Origin: Bacteroidota bacterium
GTDB taxonomy: Bacteria > Bacteroidota > Bacteroidia > Flavobacteriales_D > Sanyastnellaceae
Direction of reading: 5' to 3'
DNA: 62,718 nucleotides
Assembly: GCA_027619225.1 (NCBI GenBank)
Contig: JAQCFW010000013.1
Location: 1-62,718 of the forward strand
Shown here: positions 44,222 to 51,684 of the stretch, one piece after another
Layout: each line of letters opens with the position of its first letter
How positions within the stretch are numbered: the stretch's first letter is position 1
Notes under the pieces: generated by a model
Database searches by the model: none
The model's input: the letters and a program-made list of their open reading frames with translations, nothing else
Told to the model about the DNA's origin: nothing
Translations under genes and position numbers: made by a program

Positions 44222-45547
44222 ATGTTCAAGAAAATTTTCAAAAAGCGGGAAGGTCAGGAAAAAGTTAAGTGGGGATGGACAATGTATGATTGGGCGAACA
44301 ACGTGTACTCCCTTGTCATAACTACGGCAATTTTCCCTGTGTTTTATAACAATTTGACTTCAGAAAAAGATGCTCAAGGGAAGATTATTGAAGGTACAGA
44401 TAACGTCATGTTTTTAGGGATGGAGTTCGTAAACACTCAATTATACAGCTATGTTCTCGCTGCAAGTTTCCTCACTATAATCATCGTAAGTCCTTTGCTG
44501 AGCGGGTTGGCGGATTTTGCGGGGAAGAAGAAATTATTTATGAGGATTTTCTGTTACGTAGGTGCGGCGGGATGTGTGGGATTGTACTGGTTTGATTCAA
44601 ACCACCTGGAAATAAGCATGATCCCGTTTTTTCTTGCGAGCTTAGGGTTTTGGGGGAGTGTGGGGTTTTATAATGCCTTCCTGCCAGAGATAGCGCCGAG
44701 AGAGGAGCACGATAGATTGAGTGCGAAAGGATATGCGATGGGTTACTGGAGTTCGCTAATCATTCTTGTCATATGTGCTGGGATGATTATAGGGATGGGT
44801 ACTCAAACGACAACCTTTTGTTTTGTACTTGTGGGATTGTGGTGGTTTGGTTTTGCCCACATTACTTTCAACGCACTTCCAAACAGTCAGATTAAAGATT
44901 TACCGCCAGGGAATATTCTTCTACAAGGATTTAAAGAGCTCGTGGGTGTTGCTCGTGAACTGAGAGGGTACGTCCACCTCAAGAGATATCTGGGTGCTTT
45001 CTTTGTGATGAGCATGGCCATCCAGACCATTATTATCATGGCTTCGTCTTTCGGGATTAAAGAAGTAGGGCTCAATGAAACTGAGCTCATCATTACAATT
45101 TTTGTGGTCAACCTACTTGCCATTCCTGGAGCGTTTGGAGTGAGTGCTTTGAGTCAGAGAATTGGAAATATTAGAGCCTTAATGACTTGCGTAGTAGGAT
45201 GGGCCGCTTTGTGTTTATACGCATATTTCTTCGCGACAACGAAGATTGGATTCTACGTGGCAGCGGGTGCGATAGGCTTCCTTATGGGAGGAACGCAAAG
45301 CTTAAATAGAGCTACCTATTCAAAAATCCTACCTAAAACGAAAGACCCGGCATCGTATTTCAGTTTCTACGAAGTACTAGAAAAAGGGGGACTTATTATC
45401 GGGATGTTCGGATGGGGGTATATCGAAGGATACACTGGCTCGATGAGAGAGTCAATCCTGGCCATGATCATCCTGTTCTCTCTCGCTTTCCTAGCTATGC
45501 TGTTGGTGCCAAAAGAGTATAGACATAAAGTCCACTATGCTAGTTAA
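44222..45547 (+). CDS. MFS transporter, UMF1/Atg22-like
   Basis: This 441-residue inner-membrane protein has about 12 membrane helices. The start WGWTMYDWANNVYSLVITTA (about residues 20-39) is the classic opening of the UMF1 family, related to the yeast vacuole effluxer Atg22. The end FSFYEVLEKGGLIIGMF near 380 is also typical. It is probably an efflux or uptake permease; substrate unknown. It is divergent from lhgO and converges on the OmpA gene. Confidence 0.9.
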   Translation: MFKKIFKKREGQEKVKWGWTMYDWANNVYSLVITTAIFPVFYNNLTSEKDAQGKIIEGTDNVMFLGMEFVNTQLYSYVLAASFLTIIIVSPLLSGLADFAGKKKLFMRIFCYVGAAGCVGLYWFDSNHLEISMIPFFLASLGFWGSVGFYNAFLPEIAPREEHDRLSAKGYAMGYWSSLIILVICAGMIIGMGTQTTTFCFVLVGLWWFGFAHITFNALPNSQIKDLPPGNILLQGFKELVGVARELRGYVHLKRYLGAFFVMSMAIQTIIIMASSFGIKEVGLNETELIITIFVVNLLAIPGAFGVSALSQRIGNIRALMTCVVGWAALCLYAYFFATTKIGFYVAAGAIGFLMGGTQSLNRATYSKILPKTKDPASYFSFYEVLEKGGLIIGMFGWGYIEGYTGSMRESILAMIILFSLAFLAMLLVPKEYRHKVHYAS

Positions 45548-45569
45548 GCACAGTGAAATTGAGAAGTAA

Positions 45570-46739
45570 TTATTTAATCTCGAAAGTAACCCTGCGGTTT
45601 TGAGCTCGAGAGATGTCATTGTCACGCGTACTTGCAGGATCCATATTCCCCATATCTGAAACTGATATTTGTGTAGAGAGAACTCCTTCGGATTCTAGCA
45701 TCCTTCTTATCTGGTCTGCACGATTCTTACCAATCATCTTGAAGCGCGGGTTCACCTGCCCCTCATTTCTCTCATCATCATCGCTGTGTCCCACAATTGT
45801 GATTTTCATCATAGGGTTAGCTGTTAGAATAGCTGAGATGTTAGCAACAGTTTGCTTACCTGTGCCAGTCGGAGTACGCTTTAAGAAAGCATAGTAGATA
45901 GAGCTAGATTTAATGATTTCCGTATCAGTCATGTCCTCCGCTTGAACGGAAGAAGAACCGTAAACCAGGTCCATATCTCTTTCGTCAGCGGCAGCACACA
46001 CACATTGTGACTTTGCCTGAATATCTACGACTTTAACGTTATCGATGTAATAGTAGGCGTGGTTCATTTGGGCTCCCACAATACCCGTTGGGCGCTTAAC
46101 TTTATCGATGGTCATGCTTTCTCTCCCCCCGAAACATCCAATCACAACATACTCTTCTTGGCCTGTTCCCACAAATGTTCCGCAGAAGGTCTCCCATCCA
46201 TCGAGGAATTGGAATACCTTATTTGTCTTTTGCTTGACGTCAGCTTGTTGAATCATATCACTCGTATTAGGCAATTCGATTTTTCTATCGCTCATTAGAA
46301 CGCCAATCTCATTCACAGCAAAGCGGCTTAGATCTGCCAAGCTGATATCGAAAGAAACGCAGTACATAACATCTTTATCAAGAGTTTTAGGAAGCTTCAC
46401 TTCGAGGTAACTTCTGTTTAACCTAGGGTCCTTAGAGTAAGCTCTAAATCCAGCGTAGCAAAGACCTTCAGAAGGTTCCTGCTTTCCGTAATTATTTGTT
46501 GGAACAGCAACCTTATCGCCTTTAGCTCCATCACCATAGATATCAGCAGCAACTTCCGTAGCGGCGAACCAATCCATGCTGAACTCCTCCATTTGGCCAT
46601 AAGTACGAAGTTTACTAATATTCGTATCCTCGAAACCACCATTCGGCACAAGATTAACCTCCTGAGCATCAGCACTAATAGTTAAACCAACCATCGCAAC
46701 GATAGCTGTGAGTCCACGGAAAATATTTGAAGTTTTCAT
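45570..46739 (-). CDS. OmpA family protein
   Basis: The start at ATG 46739 (MKTSNIFRGLTAIVAMVGL) gives a clean signal peptide; the longer frame adds 15 residues without one. The result is 389 residues. An N-terminal jelly-roll-like domain (about 25-240, NLVPNGGFED) resembles carbohydrate- or surface-binding modules. The C-terminal OmpA domain (about 270-389) holds TIVGHSDDDERNEG and RADQIRRMLESEGV, which bind peptidoglycan. It sits in the outer membrane or periplasm and tethers it to the wall. It is monocistronic. Confidence 0.9.
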   Translation of the reverse strand: MKTSNIFRGLTAIVAMVGLTISADAQEVNLVPNGGFEDTNISKLRTYGQMEEFSMDWFAATEVAADIYGDGAKGDKVAVPTNNYGKQEPSEGLCYAGFRAYSKDPRLNRSYLEVKLPKTLDKDVMYCVSFDISLADLSRFAVNEIGVLMSDRKIELPNTSDMIQQADVKQKTNKVFQFLDGWETFCGTFVGTGQEEYVVIGCFGGRESMTIDKVKRPTGIVGAQMNHAYYYIDNVKVVDIQAKSQCVCAAADERDMDLVYGSSSVQAEDMTDTEIIKSSSIYYAFLKRTPTGTGKQTVANISAILTANPMMKITIVGHSDDDERNEGQVNPRFKMIGKNRADQIRRMLESEGVLSTQISVSDMGNMDPASTRDNDISRAQNRRVTFEIK

Positions 46740-46804
46740 ATGATTGTTTTTCAATTTCATTCTTACTGGTTTGCAAGTTAGCATACTTTATGCCAAACCT
46801 ACTT

Positions 46805-47695
46805 TTATTTCAAAAACGTCGGTGCGATTACCAGATCCTTAGAACCACGAGTGTAAACGTAAAATCCCTCGCCCGATTTAGCGCCCAATTTGCCAGCAAG
46901 CACCATATTCACTAACAATGGACAAGGAGCATACTTAGAAGCATCGAGCCCATCTTGAAGCACTTTCATAATAGACAGACAAACGTCAAGCCCTATAAAA
47001 TCTGCAAGTTGAAGTGGTCCCATCGGATGAGCCATCCCTAACTTCATCACAGTATCAATCTCCTCTACTCCAGCAACACCTTCGTTTAAGGTTATAATTG
47101 CCTCATTAATCATTGGCATCAAAATGCGATTCGCCACAAACCCAGGGTAGTCATTCACCTCAACAGGCGACTTCCCTAGAGCAGAACTCAGAGCCATAAT
47201 CTTGGTGCAAGTTTCATCCGAGGTCGCATATCCCCTGATAATCTCAACCAGTTTCATAATCGGAACTGGGTTCATGAAATGCATCCCGATAACTTTATCA
47301 GGACGACTCGTTACAGCTGCAATTTTCGTAATAGAAATTGAAGAAGTATTCGTTGCGAGAATGCAGTCCTCTGGAGCAGCAGCATCGAGATCCTTGAATA
47401 TCTTTAGCTTTAAATCAATATTCTCAGTAGCTGCCTCCACGACTAAATCCGCACCAGCAACAGAAGCGTTAAAGTCAGTTGAAGTAACCAATCGACCAAG
47501 CGTCTCCTTTTTATCATTCTCTGAAATGCGTTCTTTCGTGACAAGTCTGCTTAAATTCTTATCTATTGTAGCTAAGGCTTTATCAAGAGCATCTTGTGAC
47601 ATATCGACGAGACTTACGTCAAAACCTTTTTGGGCAAACACGTGAGCTATACCATTCCCCATGGTTCCAGCACCAATAACGGCAATTGACTTCAT
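46805..47695 (-). CDS. 3-hydroxyacyl-CoA (3-hydroxybutyryl-CoA) dehydrogenase
   Basis: This 296-residue short single-domain enzyme oxidises 3-hydroxyacyl-CoA with NAD. NAD fold VIGAGTMGNGIAHVFAQKGF (residues 5-24), catalytic His in GMHFMNPVPIMKLVEII (about 140-156), family motif NRILMPMINEA (about 191-201). It fits the Hbd/FadB2 family, not the fused FadB. It lies 3 nt downstream of the DUF5606 gene, but no functional tie is known. Part of fatty-acid or poly-beta-hydroxybutyrate chemistry. Confidence 0.94.
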   Translation of the reverse strand: MKSIAVIGAGTMGNGIAHVFAQKGFDVSLVDMSQDALDKALATIDKNLSRLVTKERISENDKKETLGRLVTSTDFNASVAGADLVVEAATENIDLKLKIFKDLDAAAPEDCILATNTSSISITKIAAVTSRPDKVIGMHFMNPVPIMKLVEIIRGYATSDETCTKIMALSSALGKSPVEVNDYPGFVANRILMPMINEAIITLNEGVAGVEEIDTVMKLGMAHPMGPLQLADFIGLDVCLSIMKVLQDGLDASKYAPCPLLVNMVLAGKLGAKSGEGFYVYTRGSKDLVIAPTFLK

Positions 47696-47698
47696 CGT

Positions 47699-48241
47699 CT
47701 ACTTTTTAGTCGTTTTTGTTGACTTTGTTGCAACAGCTTTCTTAGCTGATGGGCTCTTTCTTATCACTGGCTTCTTAGCCCCTGGCTTCTTTTTAGCAGC
47801 TGACTTTGTGGCTGTGGGCTTTTTATCATCTTTATCCTCTTTTTTCTCCTCCTCTACTTCAAAAGGAAGTGCTTTTTGAGATATTAGAAGATTATACCAT
47901 TGTACAAGCTTTCTTAAATCTGAAGCGTAGACTCTACCGTGGTCTAAATTATCAACTACGCTATCAATGAAATCCTTCACTTCTTGTTGAGCAGCATTGT
48001 GAGAAAGAGCAGGCTTTCCTTTGTTCTTATCAAACATAGACTTGAGAATTTCCCTTAGTGGAACGTCTTCATTTGTAGTGTACATCGTGATGTCACTTAA
48101 ACTGCTAACTCTAAGCGAACCGGGGATACTAGAGCGCTTACCATCTATCATGCTCTCAACAACTAAATTCTTAGGAGAGGATGCTAAAATTTTAAAAAGT
48201 CCGGGTTTACCCGAAATAGCCAATACGTCTGAAATCTTCAT
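47699..48241 (-). CDS. DUF5606 family protein with Lys/Ala-rich tail
   Basis: This 180-residue protein has a folded N-terminal part (about 1-135, LAISGKPGLFKILASSPKN, with ASDLRKLVQWYN) and a histone-H1-like Lys/Ala/Pro-rich tail (about 140-180, repeated AAKKKP-like steps). DUF5606 is a Bacteroidota family of unknown function; the basic tail suggests binding to nucleic acid. A TACTTTCG box ends 4 nt before the start. It is followed 3 nt later by the 3-hydroxyacyl-CoA dehydrogenase gene. Confidence 0.85.
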   Translation of the reverse strand: MKISDVLAISGKPGLFKILASSPKNLVVESMIDGKRSSIPGSLRVSSLSDITMYTTNEDVPLREILKSMFDKNKGKPALSHNAAQQEVKDFIDSVVDNLDHGRVYASDLRKLVQWYNLLISQKALPFEVEEEKKEDKDDKKPTATKSAAKKKPGAKKPVIRKSPSAKKAVATKSTKTTKK

Positions 48242-48245
48242 TGCG

Positions 48246-48253
48246 CGAAAGTA
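48246..48253 (-). promoter_or_regulatory. -7 box of the DUF5606 gene
   Basis: TACTTTCG (one mismatch) on the minus strand ends 4 nt before ATG 48241. It lies just upstream of the HsdR-N stop, so the unit can be transcribed alone. Confidence 0.45.
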
Positions 48254-48255
48254 CG

Positions 48256-48711
48256 TTAAAACTCAGGAATAGAACCTAAAACAGCGATTGGCTTCGTGAG
48301 ATCAGTCGCCACAGCGTAATGATTTAGGCCATTCGTCAGCAGAAGCGTAGGAACCTTCAAAACAAGATTATACCTCGCAGCTTGATCTAGAGCCTTCTGG
48401 GAAAGTGCAATATTTGGAGCCTTACACTCAGCAAGAAGTACAGGTTTTCTATCTTTATTAAAGCAGACCAAATCAGCTCTCTTCGCTTCATCGTTCAAAA
48501 TTAAAGTGTGCTCCACAGCCATAAGCCCCATTGGATACCCTAAGTTTTCCGAAAGGTGATAAATGAGGTGCTGTCTCACCCACTCTTCAGGCTCTAACGC
48601 CACCCACTTCTTTCTTACAAGACAAAGTATCTCATCATGTTTCTCGCCTTTTCTTGCAACAAGAGTGGGTCTGGGAAAGTTCAATACAGGCAGATTTGAT
48701 AATCTAGACAT
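48256..48711 (-). CDS. Type I restriction HsdR N-terminal-like nuclease domain protein
   Basis: This 151-residue protein consists of one PD-(D/E)XK domain of the HSDR_N_2 type: LILNDEAKRADLVCFN, then PVLLAECKAPNIALS with E-x-K (about 90-105), then QAARYN. This is a widespread short stand-alone family in Bacteroidota, usually opposite holA; no HsdM or HsdS is nearby, so it is not a restriction system. The role may be DNA repair or housekeeping nuclease, unproven. TAAATTTG ends 4 nt before its ATG. Confidence 0.85.
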   Translation of the reverse strand: MSRLSNLPVLNFPRPTLVARKGEKHDEILCLVRKKWVALEPEEWVRQHLIYHLSENLGYPMGLMAVEHTLILNDEAKRADLVCFNKDRKPVLLAECKAPNIALSQKALDQAARYNLVLKVPTLLLTNGLNHYAVATDLTKPIAVLGSIPEF

Positions 48712-48715
48712 GAAG

Positions 48716-48723
48716 CAAATTTA
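48716..48723 (-). promoter_or_regulatory. -7 box of the HsdR-N-like gene
   Basis: TAAATTTG on the minus strand is a perfect match and ends 4 nt before ATG 48711. A TTG sits 23 nt further upstream. Confidence 0.55.
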
Positions 48724-48736
48724 ATCTTCTAAGCTA

Positions 48737-48744
48737 TAACTTAG
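48737..48744 (+). promoter_or_regulatory. -7 box of holA
   Basis: TAACTTAG (one mismatch) ends 4 nt before ATG 48749. The divergent holA and HsdR-N starts are 37 nt apart, so both promoters overlap in this short space. Confidence 0.45.
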
Positions 48745-48748
48745 CCCA

Positions 48749-49765
48749 ATGGCTCATAAGCAAATTATTCGGGACATTCACGCTGGTAAATTTTCACCCC
48801 TTTACGTATTACATGGGGAAGAATCTTTCTTTATAGAAGAAATTTCTAAAGCGATAATTTCCAGTGTAGTTGATGAAGCCTCGAAAGACTTCAACGAGAC
48901 GATACTTTATGGACGCGACACAGATATAGCAGACATCTTAGCTGCCTCGCGTCGATTCCCCATGATGTCAGATCGCCAGCTCGTCCTTGTAAAAGAAGCC
49001 CAAGAACTTAAATGCTGGAAGCGCAAAGATGAACTCGAAAAACTTGCCGCATACGCTGAATCCCCACTTTCTTCAACAGTCCTTGTATTCTGTTACATGA
49101 ATAAGAAAATAGATGGGCGCTCGAAAGCTGTTAAAGCCCTCTCAAAAAACGGAATTTTATTCCTCTCAGACAAACTACTTGACTACAAACTCCCCCAATG
49201 GATTGCCGAATACATTTCAAGTGTAAAACTATCTATTGACCCTCAATCTGCCCAACTACTTGCAGAATATCTCGGAAACGATCTCCGTAAAGTCGTCAAC
49301 GAAATCACTAAACTAAAGATCTCACTACCCGAGGGCTCAGCTTTAACGTCTGAGGTAATCGAAAAACATATCGGGATAAGCAAGGATTACAATGTCTTCG
49401 AACTGCAAAGAGCCCTCGGCACTAAAGACGTAGAGAAGTCTTCTCGCATTGTAAATCACTTTGAGGCCAACCCCAAGAACAACCCTCTTGCGATGGTGAT
49501 TCCTGTATTGTCAGCTTACTTCTCTAGATTGTTTGTTTACCACGGTCTCAAAGACAAATCCCAAAACGCTGCTGCCCGCGCCATGTCTTGTAGCCCGTAT
49601 GCAGTTCGGGACTACTCTTCTGCAGCCAAAGTGTATTCAGTGTCTAAGGTCGCCCGCATCTTCGGCTACCTCCGCGATGCCGATCGCAAATCTAAAGGCC
49701 AGGGGAATGCTACTATCTCAGATGGGATGCTTTTACGCGAAACTGTTTTTAAGATTCTTAATTAA
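48749..49765 (+). CDS. holA: DNA polymerase III delta subunit
   Basis: This 338-residue clamp loader subunit opens the beta clamp during replication. SPLYVLHGEESFFIEEI (about 17-33) is the HolA P-loop-like start with a degenerate Walker A, as expected for delta. VLVKEAQELK (near 80), LSPEAQ-like SIDPQSAQLLAEYLGNDLRK (near 165-184), and the C-terminal collar (about 215-335) follow. It is 37 nt from the divergent HsdR-N gene. Length is normal. Confidence 0.95.
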   Translation: MAHKQIIRDIHAGKFSPLYVLHGEESFFIEEISKAIISSVVDEASKDFNETILYGRDTDIADILAASRRFPMMSDRQLVLVKEAQELKCWKRKDELEKLAAYAESPLSSTVLVFCYMNKKIDGRSKAVKALSKNGILFLSDKLLDYKLPQWIAEYISSVKLSIDPQSAQLLAEYLGNDLRKVVNEITKLKISLPEGSALTSEVIEKHIGISKDYNVFELQRALGTKDVEKSSRIVNHFEANPKNNPLAMVIPVLSAYFSRLFVYHGLKDKSQNAAARAMSCSPYAVRDYSSAAKVYSVSKVARIFGYLRDADRKSKGQGNATISDGMLLRETVFKILN

Positions 49766-50073
49766 GGTTATTTTTATTAGATGACCCACCAGCACTGTGC
49801 GATGACAGTGTAACCGCACAATTTTTATCATTTCCAAATAATTCATTACTACCGGGCTTTCAAGAGCGTTTTAATTAAATAAGTACGGTGACACGTAAGC
49901 CAGGTATATAAAGTGTGGTAACATGTCATCACTGATTTTTACTTTTTTTCATCCCTAACACATTATAAACACTGATGATTTGTTTAAGTGTCATAGAAAC
50001 AGCGACGACAGTGTCTGCGCACAGTTGTCACACATCATCTCCGATGGCGTTCAACATTTATAAAAAAACCTGA
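49766..50073. other. 308-bp gene-free stretch with short imperfect repeats
   Basis: No ORF is convincing. Two 20-nt copies, GATGACAGTGTAACCGCACA (49801-49820) and GACGACAGTGTCTGCGCACA (50004-50023), match at 16 of 20 positions. The region follows the stop of the truncated DUF1016 gene and may be decayed sequence of a former element. Confidence 0.45.
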
Positions 50074-50781
50074 TTAGAAAAATATATTATAGTCGCGGTT
50101 GCATTCGTTGTAATACTTGAATTCTAATTTAACAACGGACTCAAGTTTTTTAGAGTCAGTGAGTCGTCTTTTACGACGATTGTAACAAGAACGCTCGCAG
50201 ATGATTGAGTCAATAATAATTTCCTTGATGTAGCTTAGTAAGTATAGATCATTTAGGGTTAAATTTAATTCAGCTGGGGGGTAGTCAGCTACTGAATAGT
50301 TTATTCTGACAATCTGTGAAATAGCAAACGAGTGTTTATCTAAAGCAGCGGACTTCAAAACGGATCGCAACTTGCGAACACTCCACATTTCCTCGAGAAG
50401 TTTATCAACGTAGTAATGGCGCAAGACTACAGTCGGGACTGTCGAAAGTAGTGTGAATTGAGACCAACTAATACCATTCGATAATTTATCGACAATAGAC
50501 CTTACATAGAAGGTGCGTCGAAATTTAATCATGCGATAAAGATTGCGTTTATTAAAGGAGGTACCGAATTCCCGTGTTAAGTGAACAGCAATTGGAGGGA
50601 TGGTATTGTAGTAGAAGTTTTGGGCTGAGAGCTGAGGATAAACTTCAAGAATATAATCGCCTAAATCCCAATATAATAACGTTAGAGCTCGATTAGAGTA
50701 AGCACTAGCCGACTTCTTGCTATTGTGCATCGATGCCATCACAAAATTCTGATCCGTGGTGATTGAACTTCCAAAATTCAT
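50074..50781 (-). CDS. DUF1016 N-terminal domain protein, likely truncated
   Basis: This 235-residue protein matches the N-terminal part of the YhcG/DUF1016 family: RALTLLYWDLGDYILEVYP (about 31-49), FGTSFNKRNLYRMIKFRRT (about 73-91), ISWSQFTLLSTVP (about 106-118), WSVRKLRSVLKSAAL near 135. The usual C-terminal PD-(D/E)XK nuclease half (LxxLELGxGFxFxxRQ, DLLFYH, E-L-K) is absent, and residues after about 175 do not align. The family is linked to phage defence or recombination. It is probably a decaying gene near a repeat-bearing gap. A TACCCTTG box ends 4 nt before the ATG. Confidence 0.7.
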   Translation of the reverse strand: MNFGSSITTDQNFVMASMHNSKKSASAYSNRALTLLYWDLGDYILEVYPQLSAQNFYYNTIPPIAVHLTREFGTSFNKRNLYRMIKFRRTFYVRSIVDKLSNGISWSQFTLLSTVPTVVLRHYYVDKLLEEMWSVRKLRSVLKSAALDKHSFAISQIVRINYSVADYPPAELNLTLNDLYLLSYIKEIIIDSIICERSCYNRRKRRLTDSKKLESVVKLEFKYYNECNRDYNIFF

Positions 50782-50785
50782 GATG

Positions 50786-50793
50786 CAAGGGTA
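50786..50793 (-). promoter_or_regulatory. -7 box of the DUF1016 gene
   Basis: TACCCTTG (one mismatch) on the minus strand ends 4 nt (CATC) before ATG 50781. Confidence 0.4.
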
Positions 50794-50859
50794 AGCGTGA
50801 GAAGGAGGCGGAAAACGAAGACTTTGCCTGTGAGGGCTATTACTTTATATAAGTGTACG

Positions 50860-50867
50860 TACTTTTA
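50860..50867 (+). promoter_or_regulatory. -7 box of the Kv channel gene
   Basis: TACTTTTA (one mismatch) ends 4 nt (GCAA) before ATG 50872. It would start the long plus-strand unit 50872-57638. Confidence 0.45.
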
Positions 50868-50871
50868 GCAA

Positions 50872-51660
50872 ATGGATTTTACAAAGATGCATGAAGTGAT
50901 TTTTGAGGCAGATACGCCAAAGGGGAAGTTGTTTGATGTAATACTTCTTATTGTAATTTTATTGAGTGTGGGCGTTGTGATGCTTGATAGTGTCCCGGAA
51001 ATTAGCCTGGAATATGGAAGACAACTTAGAGTCGCTGAGTACGTATTTACAATACTGTTTACAATTGAGTATGTTTTGAGATTGATTTCTGTGAAGCAGA
51101 CAAGGACGTATGTTTTATCCTTTTATGGAATAGTGGATTTGTTGAGCATACTCCCAACATTTATGGAGTTGTTGTTACCAGGAGTGGGAAGTATAAGGGT
51201 GATACGTATTTTTAGGTTACTAAGAGTATTGAGGGTGTTGAAATTGGTGGGGTTTTTAAAGGAGGCGGGAGTGTTGAGAATGGCGCTTTGGGCGTCAAGA
51301 AGGAAGATTTTGGTTTTTATGGGTACAGTCATGGTGCTGGTGACGATCATGGGGACGATGGTTTACTTGGTTGAGGATTCGGCGGCGGGCTTTACGAGTA
51401 TACCGAGGAGTATTTATTGGGCCATTGTAACAGTTACAACGGTGGGATATGGTGACATTGCTCCCGTCACCGTTTTAGGCCAAACCCTAGCCTCTATTAT
51501 TATGCTCATCGGTTACGCAATAATCGCAGTTCCTACAGGTATTATAGGGGCTGAAATCATGAAAGCATCCATTACAAATACGCAAGCATGTTCGAATTGC
51601 AATTACGACACTCATGAAGATGGGGCAGGGTATTGCAATAGATGCGGTGAAGTTTTGTAA
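50872..51660 (+). CDS. Voltage-gated potassium channel with C-terminal zinc ribbon
   Basis: This 262-residue six-helix channel has S1-S4 in residues 20-135, with S4 carrying regularly spaced Arg (RVIRIFRLLRVLRVLKLV, about 108-125). The pore selectivity filter TTVGYGDI is near 188-195. S6 is followed by a short cytoplasmic end with a zinc ribbon of four Cys (ACSNCNYDT and GYCNRCGEVL, about 238-262). It conducts K+ across the inner membrane. The ribbon in place of a large RCK domain is unusual and could be a regulatory or redox-sensing element. It is first in a run of six plus-strand genes. Confidence 0.92.
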   Translation: MDFTKMHEVIFEADTPKGKLFDVILLIVILLSVGVVMLDSVPEISLEYGRQLRVAEYVFTILFTIEYVLRLISVKQTRTYVLSFYGIVDLLSILPTFMELLLPGVGSIRVIRIFRLLRVLRVLKLVGFLKEAGVLRMALWASRRKILVFMGTVMVLVTIMGTMVYLVEDSAAGFTSIPRSIYWAIVTVTTVGYGDIAPVTVLGQTLASIIMLIGYAIIAVPTGIIGAEIMKASITNTQACSNCNYDTHEDGAGYCNRCGEVL

Positions 51661-51684
51661 TTTGTGCGAGATAAAAAAATAAAT

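Noticed and set aside
48256-48711. Type I restriction system
   Set aside because: Only a stand-alone HsdR-N-like domain is present, and no hsdM, hsdS or helicase domain is seen. This small protein is usual beside holA.
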